A program made the translations under genes and the position numbers. Shown here piece after piece: positions 35,246-46,200 of a stretch of 64,000 nt of DNA. This stretch comes from JACDEA01 sp963742585 (lineage in GTDB: Bacteria > Actinomycetota > Acidimicrobiia > Acidimicrobiales > JACDEA01), in NCBI GenBank assembly GCA_963742585.1, contig CAVUMI010000003.1, positions 120,256 to 184,255 on the forward strand, given 5' to 3'. Position 1 is the stretch's first letter, and each line of letters starts with the position of its first letter. The notes beneath the pieces were generated by a model that saw only the letters and a program-made list of their open reading frames with translations, was not told the DNA's origin and made no database searches.

Positions 35246-35659
35246 TCAGTTCGGACCATCAAGACTGCTTCCTCCACACGGCACGTGTTCCCAGATGCGA
35301 AGAACGGTCCACCCGCCGGCTGCAAGCGTCGCCGTATCGTGCTCATCCCTGTACCGGTTCCGCTCGAACTTCTCCTGCCAGAAGGTGGCGTTGGTCTTCG
35401 GCTCGTTCCCGTGCTTGGCGCAGCCGTGCCAGAAACATCCGTCGACGAATATCGCTAGACGTTGCGTCGGAAAGACGACATCGACGCTCGACCTAACGCC
35501 GGGAACGGGCCGGCGGTGTGTGAAGAAGCGCAGGCCGTCGCGGTGGAGTGCTGACCGCAGCCGAACCTCGGGTCCGGTGTCGAACCTCCGGTTGCCTTGC
35601 ATCGTCCGACGCACCGCCGGCGTACTTGCCCAAGAACCCTCGCTCCTGACGCTTGGCAT
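35246..35659 (-). CDS. vsr: Vsr very-short-patch-repair endonuclease
   Basis: 137 residues matching Vsr along most of its length. The N-terminal region is MQGNRRFDTGPEVRLRSALH, the substrate-wedge region RPVPGVRSSVDVVFPTQRLA contains the catalytic Asp, and FVDGCFWHGCAKHG carries the zinc/active-site His and Cys. It then has WQEKFERNRYRD and a C-terminal GGWTVLRIWEH. Vsr nicks at T:G mismatches from deamination of 5-methylcytosine, which fits the two adjacent C5 methyltransferases. The N-terminal 12 residues are uncertain. It ends 12 bp from the convergent restriction gene. Confidence 0.9.
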   Translation of the reverse strand: MPSVRSEGSWASTPAVRRTMQGNRRFDTGPEVRLRSALHRDGLRFFTHRRPVPGVRSSVDVVFPTQRLAIFVDGCFWHGCAKHGNEPKTNATFWQEKFERNRYRDEHDTATLAAGGWTVLRIWEHVPCGGSSLDGPN

Positions 35660-35741
35660 TCGGCTATCCCAATTCAGCCGCCGTCACGACCGACGAGGCG
35701 CGGATAAGCAGCGACCCCGCGGTCACAGGGATGCCAGCCGG

Positions 35742-36702
35742 CTAGGAGACACGGTGTTCATAGTTGGCGAGCAGCCACGCCCGGCGGGGAATGAGCCAGT
35801 CGATCGCGGCTACGGCGGTCGCTCCGTCAAGCCAGAGCGCCTCGGCTCCGGGAGGCAATAGACGGAACGCGGTCCAGCAACAGGCCTTTGCACTGGCTGC
35901 GACGGACCGTGTAATCGCCGTCAACGAGCCGATACGGAAGGCTAAACGCCTTCAACGGTGTGTGCGTCAGCGTCAGCAATTGCTTCCATCGCGACGTGTC
36001 GGGTGTGTGAAGCTTGTGCTTCCAGTCGCGTCCGCTCGCACACTGTCCAAAGATGACTGGCAATGCTGCTCGGCGATCTGGGAACCGGCGGACTGCGGCG
36101 ATATCCATGCCAAGATCCTTCTCTGCTGCAGCGACGAAGGCAGGCGCCTCCGTGCGAACGGTCTCCATGGTCGAAGCTGCGATTTCATCGAGGAGTTCGA
36201 TAAGCGGCGTCCCGATGCCACCACCCCATCCGGTTCTCGTCACCTCCCATTCCGGAAACCACCTGCCGAGTGCAGCAGCGGTAATCGCCTCAAAGAGCGC
36301 ACCCTGTTGGACATAGTCGCCGCCGACCCAATCGGTGTAGCCGGAATAGAACGGCGCGGTCGATACAAGCAGACAGAACGCGAGCGCTGTGTGTTCTCGC
36401 CACGGTTCAGCACAGGTGAGGCGGAGGCTGGGATCGATCGATATCGGATAATCGGTTCCGAACAGTTGCGTGCGCGTCCGGAGCTCGCCAAAGACGGACT
36501 CGAAGAAGGCGGCACAAAAGCCTTGGTCCCTGTAGATCTGTTCCTCGACGAAGTAATCGACACACTCATGAACGGTGATGCCTTCGTCGTCGTCGTCGAA
36601 CAGCAACACGCCCAATTCGAGCCAATCCGCGACAAGCGTGATGTTGCTGTTGTGTTCCTTGACGGAACGCCTCACGCCTTCAGTCGGGTGCGCTAAGAGC
36701 AT
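35742..36702 (-). pseudogene. Uncharacterised island protein (QCASG protein), one frame break
   Basis: About 319 residues from ATG 36702 (MLLAHPTEGVRRSVKEHNSN). Distinct segments are LLFDDDDEGITVHECVDYFV, FCLLVSTAPFYSGYTDWVGG, RWFPEWEVTRTGWGGGIG, PVIFGQCASGRDWKHKL and FSLPYRLVDGDYTVRRSQCK. Near 35870 it shifts frame to end FRLLPPGAEALWLDGATAVA. The phrase with Gly-Gln-Cys-Ala-Ser/Ala-Gly-x-x-Trp and the later L-D-R region recur in hypothetical proteins of defence loci that I recall, but no biochemical role is known to me. It starts one base after the ParB-like stop, so the two are translationally coupled. Confidence 0.6.
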
Positions 36703-36703
36703 G

Positions 36704-37810
36704 TCATTCTTCGGAGTCGCCGCAAACCTCTGCACGGTGCTCCGGAAACGTGTTTAACAGGGCCGCCACACCACGCACGAGCCGACTGATGGCTGCGCGC
36801 ACCGGCTCGCGGTCCGGGTATAGATGCACAGTTGAGAGTGCCTGCTCGAGCTCGTCAGTAGCCGCCAACAGGTGCTCGATCAAGTCGTCGGTGTCTGCTC
36901 CCGCCTTCGACGCGGCTGCAGCCAAGGAGGGGGAGCGAGCCTCTTTAAGATACTCGACAGCCTCGGCGCTTTGGAGGATCCGGGCGAACTTGGTGACAAA
37001 CCGCGAGTCACTGAAGAGGGGTGGCACCTCGCGGGTGCCAAAGACCCACTTGACGAAGAACTCCAGATTCGTCAGGTACTCCGGAGCCGACACGGGTTGG
37101 CGCGCAGCTTCCGGTTCCGCCTCTGGGTCGATCCCGAGAAATTCTTGAACGCCGCGTTCGCGCAGCGCAAGGAACAGAACTGAAAAGCGGTCCTCCACGA
37201 GTGCGACGTCGACCACTTCCGAGTCGTCGAGTTGGCGCAGGATGTTGTAGGAGATGTAGTTCCGGCGAACGGTTGGAGTCTTGCTGCCAATGGCGCGCAT
37301 CACCGCCACGTAGGACATACCCGAGTCCACCAAGCTCGCGATGTACTGAGCCTTTTCCGCGGGTGCCCACTCCTTGATTCCGGTGACGTGACGGAACCCG
37401 AGGAACTTTCGAATGTCGTCGCGATTGTCGGCGAAAAGATATGGGACCTTGGCAAAGAGGTCTGCGTCGGTAACTTGTTCCGCGAGTTCCGACCACCGCC
37501 GGGTGCGCGGGTCTCCGTTCGCAGCGGCATGAAGAAGCTTCAGTGCCCCGAGACGACGGTTCCCCTCGGCGACAACCAGATGCGTGCTGTCGACGTCGGG
37601 GTCACGCACGGTGACAACGGCTTCCTGAGGCCAGAAACCACTTTCAATGAATGAAATCGCGAGCTCCTCGAGGTCCCAGCCTCGAATGATCTCCAAGACG
37701 TCCTGTTGTGGAAGTGACGAAGAGAGGTTCCGGCGTCCGAGCCGGGGATTCTTCGGGTCGAGCAACAGTTCATTGACCGCTGCGTACTTGATCTCTCGTG
37801 CAACCGCCAT
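36704..37810 (-). CDS. ParB/Srx-fold N-terminal domain protein
   Basis: 368 residues. The first 150 form a ParB-like nuclease/CTPase fold: AAVNELLLDPKNPRLGRR, a helix, FWPQEAVVTVRDP and VVAEGNRRLGALKLLHAA, where E-G-N-R-R is the ParB box II (E-x-x-R-R). The remainder is helical (AEKAQYIASLVDSGMSYVAV, PTVRRNYISYNILRQL) and includes an HTH-like segment, but there is no clear ParB dimer domain and no parA nearby. The ATG at 37810 follows a good site (GAGGAG, 8 bp upstream). First gene of a minus-strand run with the QCASG protein and Vsr. Probably a DNA-binding or NTP-hydrolysing defence component rather than a partition protein; inference. Confidence 0.75.
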   Translation of the reverse strand: MAVAREIKYAAVNELLLDPKNPRLGRRNLSSSLPQQDVLEIIRGWDLEELAISFIESGFWPQEAVVTVRDPDVDSTHLVVAEGNRRLGALKLLHAAANGDPRTRRWSELAEQVTDADLFAKVPYLFADNRDDIRKFLGFRHVTGIKEWAPAEKAQYIASLVDSGMSYVAVMRAIGSKTPTVRRNYISYNILRQLDDSEVVDVALVEDRFSVLFLALRERGVQEFLGIDPEAEPEAARQPVSAPEYLTNLEFFVKWVFGTREVPPLFSDSRFVTKFARILQSAEAVEYLKEARSPSLAAAASKAGADTDDLIEHLLAATDELEQALSTVHLYPDREPVRAAISRLVRGVAALLNTFPEHRAEVCGDSEE

Positions 37811-38665
37811 TGTGAGCTCCTCGTTGCGCAAGGCGAGTGGAATGAGCGTAGAAGACTGCCAACGTCGGCGAATCGTCGCAATGGGACCACTGCTCTTGTG
37901 GTCTGTTCCGGCAAGCGCACCTAACCGCACACGCTGGTAAGCCCGTAGACTCAAGCATTTCCTCCAACGACAGCGACGCCGCCCGTCCGTGCCATCACCG
38001 GCCGAAGAGACGGAGGAACCATGAGGTAGCGCCCGGGCGCAGGCGATCAACTGGCTGACTCAGCCATATTCACCGGCGATGTGGACGCCTGGCGACCTGT
38101 TCACCAACAACTTGTTGTGCCATGCCGCGCAGCCCGTTGGCCGGTGTCGGCGCAAGCAACAGGCCAGCACAGGTTCACCGGCGCCGTTTGTGCGACCTTC
38201 GAACTGACGGGCGGCGACGCGAGATCGACCACTTCTTCTGTCTTGTTGAGGACGAACTCTTCTTCGTCCTGCTGAGGATGAGTGGCTTGGAATGGGAGCA
38301 TAGGGCGCTCGGCCGCAGCGGCGGCATGCTGGACGTGAAGCTTCACCTATCGCTTCGACAACGGAGCCATTGTCGAGATGTGGATATCCAGCGCGGGCAG
38401 CGCAACACCCGTCGGTTCTGGGACCGACGGCCCCCACGGTGGTCCCGCGAGTGGCCATGCCACTCGGCGAGAATCGGTGGCCGATCCTTTCAAACGAGGC
38501 CGGCACGCCTGGACCGCGACGCTTGGGCCAGGCTCACGACCGCGATACCGGCCGCGGCGATATCGGGATCTGTCGGTCTTCCCGTCATATCGACGGACAG
38601 ATCCGGCAGACGCGGTGGCGTTACCATGATCCGCGCTGGGTCACGAAGGCGGCGGTAACGACGAC
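37811..38665. other. Intergenic region, no gene assigned
   Basis: About 850 bp between the ParB-like start and the third STAND gene. Several short frames exist on both strands (for example plus 38122-38658), but none has a recognisable motif, and no frame carries protein-like composition for long. The right boundary of the modification island probably lies here. No tRNA-like fold or clear direct repeat was seen. Confidence 0.4.
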
Positions 38666-41600
38666 ATGAGCACCACGGGGGGACAGGTCGATACGAGGTC
38701 GGTGCTGTTCACCGATCTCGTGGACTCGACCGAGCTGCGCGTCCGGCTCGGTGAGGAGCAGGCCGACGCGCTGCGCCGCCGCCACGACGAGCTGCTCACG
38801 GCCACCATCACCAACAACGGCGGCACCGTCGTCAAGGGCCTGGGCGACGGCCTGATGGCCACCTTCTCCGCCGCCGCCGAAGCGGTGGCCGCCGCGGTGG
38901 CCATCCAGCAGGCCGTCTACGCCGAGCCGTTCGAGATCCGCATCGGGCTGAGCGTCGGCGACGTGAGCGTCGAGAACGACGACGTGTTCGGCGTGCCGGT
39001 GGTCGAGGCCAGCCGGCTGTGCGCCATCGCCACCGCCGGCGAGATCCTCGCCGCCGAACTGGTGCGAGCCCTGGCCCGAGGCCGCGGCGGCTTCGTGTTC
39101 GAGCCCATGGGCGACCTCGAGCTGAAGGGCCTGCCCGAGCCGGTGCCGTCGGCCCGGGTCATCTGGGAACCGCTGATCGACACCACCGCCGAGCCCAGAC
39201 GCAGGCGACGACGCCGTCCCCATCCCCGCCGCGTTGCTCACCGGCATCAGCGCCAACTACGTCGGCCGGCCCGCGCTGCTCGAGCAGCTCGACAACCAGT
39301 GGGCCCGCACCACCGAAGGCACGACCCGCGCCGTCCTCCTGGCCGGCGAGCCCGGCGTCGGGAAGACCCGCACCGCGGCCGAGCTCGCACGGCATGTCCA
39401 TCAGCAACAGGGCCTCGTCCTCTACGGCCGCTGCGAGGAGGGACTCGGGCGCGCCCTACCAACCGTTCGTCGAGGCGCTCGACTGGTACACCGCCCACGC
39501 CACCGCCGCGCCCACACTCGGCCGCCTCCCCGGCGAGCTGACCCGGCTGCTGCCCGACCTGGCCAACCGCGTCCCCGGCCTGGCCGCGCCGATGGCGTCG
39601 GACCCGGGCTCGGAGGAGCACCGCCTCTTCGAGGCCACCACGTCGTGGCTCATCGACCTGGCCAACCGCGAGGCCAGCCCCGGCCTCGTGCTCGTCCTCG
39701 ACGACCTGCACTGGGCGACCAAGCCCACGCTGCTGCTGACACTGCATCTCCTGCGCGCCGCGTCGGAGCAACAGGCGCAGCTGCTCGTCGTCGTCACCTA
39801 CCGCGACACCGACATCGACCGGGCCCATCCGCTCAGCGGGATCCTGGCCGACCTGCGCCGGCTGCCCGCGGTCGAGCGGGCGCCGGTCGACAACCTCAAC
39901 GAGGCCGAGGTCCTCGCCCTCATGGAGAGCGCGGCCGGCCACGAGATGGACGAGGCCGGGCTGCTCCTGGCCCAGGCGCTCTACGCCGAGACCGAGGGCA
40001 ACCCGTTCTTCCTCACCGAGGTGCTGCGCCACCTCGTCGACATCGGCTTCATCCGCCGGGAGGGCGAGCGCTTCGTCCCCGGCACCGACCTCGACTCCCT
40101 CACCATCCCCGAGGGCGTGCGCGACGTCGTCGGCCGGCGCCTGTCGCGGCTGAGCCCGCAGGCCAACGAGGTGCTCTCCGCCGGCGCGGTGATGGGCCGC
40201 GACCTCGAGGTCGACGTGCTGGTCGCGCTGAGCGACGCCGGCGAGGACGCGGTGCTCGACGCGCTCGACGAGGCGGTGCGGGCCCGGCTGGTGGAGGAGA
40301 CCGGCGTCGACCGCTTCCGCTTCGCCCACGCGCTGGTGCGCACCACGCTGTACGAGGAGCTGAGCGCCACCCGCCGGCGCCGGCCGCACCGCCGCATCGC
40401 CGATGTCATCGAGAAGCTGCGCCCGCACGACGTCGTCGCGCTCGCCTATCACTGCGCCGAGGGCGGGCCCGAGGGCGGCGACATCAGCCGCGCCGTCCGC
40501 TACGGCCTGGCCGCGGCCGAGCAGTCGCTCGCCGGCCGCGCCTTCGCCGACGCCGAGGTGCGCTTCCTCGCCGTGCTCGACATGTTGGAGGACGCCGAGG
40601 AAGCCGACCCGCCCGAGCGGGTCGCCGCGCTGGTCGGCCTGGGCGAGGCGCAACGCGATCAGGGCATCCGCGAGTTCCGCGAGACGCTGCTCGACGCGTC
40701 GCGGCGCGCGCTCGAGCTGGGCGACACCGCGCTGCTCGTGCGCGCCGTGCTGGCCAACAGCCGCGGGATCACCAGCGTCGTCGGCGACGTCGACCGCGAG
40801 CGCATCGAGCTGATCGAAGCCACCCTCGCCGCCATCCCACCCGAGCCCAGCGCCGACCGGGCCAGCCTCATCGCCCAGCTGGCCTCCGAGGTGGCCTTCG
40901 CCGGCGACCATGCGCGTCGCGTCGCGCTGTCCGACGAGGCCGAGGCCATGGCCCGCCAGCTGGGCGATCCCCGCGTGCTGGCCCGGGTCCTCGTGATGAC
41001 CGGCTACGCCGTCGTCCTCCCCGATAACTGGGAGCGGCTCCTCGTACGGGGGGAGGAGGGCGTCCGTCTCGCCGATGCCATGGGTGATCCGACGTTGCGG
41101 ATCCTCGCCCGACTGTTCTGGTCGGGCACGTTGATGTTCGTCGGGCAGATGGCCGAGGCCGAGCGGGCTACCGAGGAGATGGTGGCGATTGCCGACGCCG
41201 ACGGTTCACCCACGATGCGGTGGGTCGCCCACGTCAACGTCGTCCGCTGGATCGCCGCCCGGGGGGACATCATCGAGGGCATTGCGGCCAACGATGCCTG
41301 CTTGCTCATGGCCCAGGAGTCGGGCGAGGCCGATGGCCTCCAATGGTGGGCGGCGGGACTGAATGCGCTGAGCTGGCTCCAGAGCAACCTCGGCTTTGTT
41401 GCCGACGCCGCGGGCGTCTTCGCCCAGCAGTATCCGCTGCTGCCCGTGTGGCACTCCGGCCACGCGTGGACGTTGGTCGAGGACGGCCGGCTCGAGGAGG
41501 CCCGGGCCGTGATCCGGGACCACAACCTGACGCCGGCGGGATTGCTCGACGAGACCATGCCTCTGTGCGGGCCGGTCCAACTCGGCCAAGTGGCGTTCGC

Positions 41601-41964
41601 CATTGACGACGTCGAGCTGGCCACGGCGGTCATCGAGGTGTTGGCGCCGCATGTCGGTCGCTGGGCGCACTACTACCTGCAGACCTTCGGCCCGGTCAGT
41701 TGGACCCTGGCGATGGCCAAGTCGACGATCGGCGCGCACGACGACGCGGTGACCGGGATGGAGCGGGCCATCGGCGAGCTGGAAGCCGCCCGCTTCACCA
41801 ACCATCTGGTCCTCGTTCGCATCGACCTCGCCAAGGTGCTGCTGCGCCGCGACGGGCCGGGCGATCGCGACCGGGCCCGGGCGCTGCTGGCCGAGTCCCG
41901 CGCCGAGGCGATCGCCAACGAGAACCCCGGCGTCGTCGCCCGCGTCGACGCGGTGCCCGCTTAG
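38666..41964 (+). CDS. Class III cyclase / STAND NTPase / TPR regulator (paralogue 3), two frame breaks
   Basis: About 1100 residues. The cyclase domain is complete: SVLFTDLVDSTELRVRLG (first metal Asp), VVKGLGDGLMATFSAAAEA (second) and FGVPVVEASRLCAIA. Near 39205 the frame changes and continues AVPIPAALLTGISANYVG and the Walker A GEPGVGKTRTAAELA. A second change near 39447 leads into GAPYQPFVEALDWYTAHA, the Walker B VLVLDDLHWATKPT and a long TPR-like tail, which is intact to 41964. The STAND/TPR part is closely similar to paralogue 1, including ALVRTTLYEELSA and FRETLLDASR. Restoring two bases gives a full-length, probably active signalling protein. Confidence 0.85.
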
Positions 41965-42047
41965 CTCGCCACGACGGCTCCGCGCACACCCCCTCGGTAT
42001 GGTGAGCGTCGCGCTTCCCCGGCGATCGCCTGCAGACAGGGAAGCAC

Positions 42048-42551
42048 ATGCACACGTACACACCTCGGTGGCCAGACGAGGTCGATCTCGACAACCTTCC
42101 GAGCATCCTCGACCACCGCTTCAACAACGCGCTCGACGTCGTGGCCTGGGCGGAGACGGACCGGTTGCTCGGGCAATGGAGGAACTGGCCCGAGGTCTGG
42201 CATCTCGATGACGAGGGCACGTTCTGCTGCTATTTCAAGGGATCGACCGGTCGAACCATCAAGGATTTCGCCGAGGACCCGTGGGAGTTGCACATGTCGC
42301 GCGAACAGGGTCTACGCGAAGGTGGGTGTCCTGATCGCTGGTTGATCGTCGAGTCGCGGCCGCGGTGGATCTACGAGGGGATCGAGGTTGACGAGGGTGA
42401 CGCCGCCGCGTTCCACGAGGTGCGTCGTGAGCTGGCGACGCTCGACCTCGTCCTCGTCGACGATGTGATCTTCGACGACGAGTTCCACTGGTGGTCGCTC
42501 AATGAGCTGACCTCCGGCTCGGTGGAATGGTCGCAACGAATCGCCCTGTAG
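42048..42551 (+). CDS. Hypothetical protein, 167 aa
   Basis: Acidic, Trp-rich soluble protein (MHTYTPRWPDEVDLDNLPSI, TDRLLGQWRNWPEVWHLDDE, DEFHWWSLNELTSGSVEWSQ). No signal peptide, membrane segment or known domain. ATG start 84 bp after the STAND stop and 21 bp before the antitoxin ATG, so it may be the first gene of the toxin-antitoxin transcript. Confidence 0.6.
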   Translation: MHTYTPRWPDEVDLDNLPSILDHRFNNALDVVAWAETDRLLGQWRNWPEVWHLDDEGTFCCYFKGSTGRTIKDFAEDPWELHMSREQGLREGGCPDRWLIVESRPRWIYEGIEVDEGDAAAFHEVRRELATLDLVLVDDVIFDDEFHWWSLNELTSGSVEWSQRIAL

Positions 42552-42572
42552 CACGCCGTGCTACGATGGCGC

Positions 42573-42827
42573 ATGAGCAGGGAGATCACTCAGCGGGAGT
42601 TGCGCAACCAAAGCGGGGAGATCATGCGCGAGCTCGATGACGGCGAGACATTCGTCGTCACTCGCAACGGCGTCCCCGTCGGCGAGTTGACACCGATGCG
42701 CCGCCATCGCTTTGTCGCCGCCGAGGCGGCAGTCGCCATCTTCAAGAGCGCACCCAGCGTTGACTACCGCCAGTTGAGGCAGGACCTCGATGCCGCGGCG
42801 AGGCAAGACGTGCTCCCAGGTGGCTAA
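42573..42827 (+). CDS. Phd/YefM-type antitoxin
   Basis: 84 residues: MSREITQRELRNQSGEIMRE, then LDDGETFVVTRNGVPVGEL, which is the Phd/YefM DNA-binding fold with the conserved T-R-N-G turn. The C-terminal tail is the toxin-neutralising part. ATG 42573 fits the family length; an upstream frame start at 42558 adds 5 residues. The stop lies inside the overlapping toxin gene. Expected to repress its own promoter with the toxin. Confidence 0.85.
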   Translation: MSREITQRELRNQSGEIMRELDDGETFVVTRNGVPVGELTPMRRHRFVAAEAAVAIFKSAPSVDYRQLRQDLDAAARQDVLPGG

Positions 42828-43233
42828 GGCGAAGCGGCACGAGCGGGGATTGCTCGACACGTCGGTGCTGATCGACTTGGAGGCGATCGAGGTCACCGCA
42901 CTCCCGCTCGCGGTTGCGGTCAGTGCCGTGACCATGGCCGAGCTTGCGGCCGGACCGCATGCGACCCAGGACGCGGAGGAGCGTGCCCGCCGACAGGACC
43001 GGCTGCAGCGAGCCGAGGCGGCGTTCGATCCGCTGCCGTTCGACGGCGATGCGGCGCACGCCTACGGGCGGATCTTCGCATCGGTGACGGCTGCTGGACG
43101 CAAGGCCCGCGGCGCACGGGCTGTCGACCTACTTATTGCGGCCACCGCACTCTCACAGAAGTTGCCGCTCTACACACGCAACGGCGAGGACTTCCGTGCG
43201 ATCGATCAGCTCCTCGACATCGTCGAGGTGTAA
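42820..43233 (+). CDS. VapC-family PIN-domain toxin
   Basis: 137 residues; endoribonuclease toxin. The acidic active site is visible: RGLLDTSVLIDLEAIE (first Asp), VTMAELAAGPH (Glu) and GARAVDLLIAATALSQ (Asp), with the final strand LPLYTRNGEDFRAID. The GTG at 42820 overlaps the antitoxin stop by 8 bp, typical of such pairs; an ATG at 42790 would add 10 residues. Confidence 0.85.
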   Translation: MAKAKRHERGLLDTSVLIDLEAIEVTALPLAVAVSAVTMAELAAGPHATQDAEERARRQDRLQRAEAAFDPLPFDGDAAHAYGRIFASVTAAGRKARGARAVDLLIAATALSQKLPLYTRNGEDFRAIDQLLDIVEV

Positions 43234-43272
43234 TGCCGCTACGACTCGCGCTGCTGTAGGTCGCTTCTCGGC

Positions 43273-46200
43273 CTACCGCCCGAGGCCGTCGATGGCCGTT
43301 ACCAGTCCCGCCATACCGAGGTCGCTCGCATCGTGGCGCGCGTCCTCGAGCAGCGGTGTCGCCGCGTCGACATCGCCCGCGTCCAGCAGGAAGCGCCCGT
43401 ACCAGTAGCGGGTGCGGGCCAGCCAGGGGCGCGAGCCGATGCGCTCCTCGAGTTCGACCGCGTCGCGGAAGTGCGTCTCGGCGACCTCATGGTCCATGCC
43501 CGCCGTCATGGCGAGGATGCCCAAGTAACGATCGGCGGCGCCCACGGCGAGGACGCCGATGAGGGCGAGGATCGTTCCCCGGAACGCCAGCAGCTCGTTG
43601 TAGAGCGCGGCCGCGTGCTCCGCCGTCCCGATTGCGGCGATGACCTCGGCCAGCATGGAGGAGCCGACCGGCCAGGTCTGGTCGCGTGGAATGACGGCGA
43701 AGGTGTCGGGGGCGACCTCGACCAGGATCGCACCCGCTTGGTCCGCGTCGCCCGACTCGAGCAATGCGAGCGCGAGTGCGACCCGGTAGGCCGGCAGCGT
43801 CGGGTTCTCCTCGATGGCCGACTCGATCACCGGGATCAGCTCGGTCAGCCGGCCCTGCTCGCGACGCAGCGCGAGGAGGTGCCCGGCATACGAGTTGAGC
43901 GCGTTGGGACTGGCGCCTTCGGGCTTGGAGAACGCTCCGGCGGCAAGCTCCTCGACCTCGTCGAAGCGGCCATCGAGGAGCGCTCGCGCCGTCTGCCACC
44001 AGTTGCCGAGCTGGCTTCGGGAGAGCATTGGGTCAGCGAGCATTGTGTCGATGCACTCATCGAACGTGGCGAGGTCGGCCAGCTCCAGCGAAGCCCCGGC
44101 CCGTTGCTGGATTGCCGAGATCCGCGAGTTCATGTCGCCTAGCCGGCCGATCTCCTCCAACTCCTCGGCCAGGCGCAGCCGCTCAACCGCGGTCGGTGTG
44201 CCCACCAGCGTGTAGACCGCGTGTCCCGATCGCGCCCGCTCGCTCCTTGAGCGGCAGCTGCTCGGCTATCACCATTGTCTCGGCCGACATGGCGCGCGCC
44301 CGCTCGGGGTCGGGGTTGGCTATTGCGTAGTAGGCGGCCACGCTGGCCTGCAGCTCGACACGCAGGTACACCTCGTCGTCGCCCAAGCCGGCCAGGGCCT
44401 CGTCGATGAGGGCCAGCGCACCGTCGTCGTCATGGCCGGCGTGAAAGTTGTACGTGCGCCAGATGACGGCTTGGGCAAAGCGGGTGGGCGAGCCGAGGGG
44501 CCGAGCGGTGTCGACGGCGCGCTGACCCCACGGGGAATCGGCCGGGTTGGCCGAACCCAGGGTGCCGAGCTGGGCCAGCGCGATGAACAGATCGCAGACA
44601 CACTCCGGGTCGACATCGGGATAAGAGTCGGCGATCGCCACGCCGCGAGCGAGCAGGGTATCGGCCTCACCGATGGCCAGGCTGGCGATGGCGGCCCGCC
44701 CCGCGGCCAGCGCATACCGGGCGGCTTCGTTCGCGGTGCCGTCGGGCGCGGCTTCGGCGAAGTGATGGGCCAGCGCGGCGAGGTGACGTTCGACGTCGGG
44801 TTGGGCGGCGAGGGCGCGGCCGACGTCGCGGTGTAACCGCATGCGGCGGCCGGCGCTGAGGGCGTCGAGCACCGCTTGGCGGGTGAGCGCGTGGGTGAAC
44901 GCGTACTGACCGGGCGCTGGTTCGGTGACCACCGCGGCGGCGACGGCCTCGTCGAGCGCATCGAGTTGGTCGCCACCGGCCACGGCTTCAATGAGCTGCA
45001 ACGTGAACGGGCTGCCGGCGACGGCGCCGACGCGCAGGGCGGCGTTGGTCTCGGGCGACAGTCTCGCGAGGCGGCTGGCTACGACGTCGCGCACACTCGT
45101 CGGCACCGCGTCGGCGCCGGCGCCGGACTCCGCCACGTGGCGCACGACCTCGCCGACGAAGAACGGGTTGCCTGCCGTCTCGGCGTGGATGGCCGCCGCG
45201 AGCTCGGCACCGGCGGCATCCAACTCACCGCCGCTGGCGTCCGCGACGAGCGCCTCGACGCACTCCGGGTCGAGACCGGACAGCGGGACGACCGTGGTGC
45301 CGAGTAGTCGCGGCGCCTCACCAAGCAGCTGGCGCAGTGGATGATCGTCGGGGACCTCGCGGTCGCGGTAGGTGGCGAGGATGCAGACGAAGGCCGGCGT
45401 CTCGCTGCGGAGGAGATGGCGTAGGAGGTCGATCGTCGATGGGTCGGCCCAGTGCAGATCGTCGAGCACGACCAGCAGCGGGGCCTTGACCGACGCGGCG
45501 GCGAACATGGCGTCGAGCGCTTCGAAGGTGAGCCGCAGCTCAGTGTCCACATCCGCGCGGGTGGGCGGCGGGAGGCCGGGGATCAGGTCGTCGAGCTCGG
45601 GGAGCAACCGCTTGAGCTCGCGGCCGCCGCTCAGCGTCTCGACTCGACGTTCGGTCGGCGCCAGCGCGGTGAGCCGGGCCCGCACCACTTCGACGAACGG
45701 AAGGAAGGGCGCGGCCAGGTTCTCGTCGCAGCGGCCGTGTAGGACGACGCCGCCGTCGGCCGCGGCGCGGCCCGCGAGCTGAGCGGCCAGTCGGGTCTTG
45801 CCTACCCCTGGCTCACCACCGAGGAAGACGGCGCGGCGGGTTCCGGTGGTTGCCTCCTTCCAGGTGCGATGAAGAACCTCGAGCTCGTGTTGACGGCCGA
45901 CGAAGGTGAAGGCGCGGCTGTCGCTGGCCAACGACGTGGGCACGTCGGTGACCTGTCGCTCGGTTTGCCAGCGCACCTCCACGCAGGGCACGGGGTCGGG
46001 GAGGCCCTTGAGGTCGAGCGCGCCGGCGTCGCGCAGCTCGACGTCGGTCAGCGATCCAGCTAGCGCGGCGACGAGTTGGGTGGCGAGCACGCCGCCGTCG
46101 GGCGCGGCCGCGCAGAGGCGGGCCGCGGTGACGACCGGCACGCCGAACCAGTCGCCGTTCTCGAAGGTGGCGTCGCCGGCGGCCACACCGACGCGGATAG

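Noticed and set aside
36704..37810. Chromosome or plasmid partition ParB
   Set aside because: No ParA gene, no parS-like repeats seen and no typical ParB C-terminal domain; context is a modification island.
38621..41000. Long frames opposite the third STAND gene
   Set aside because: Gly/Arg/His-rich antisense of a high-GC coding region, no motif.
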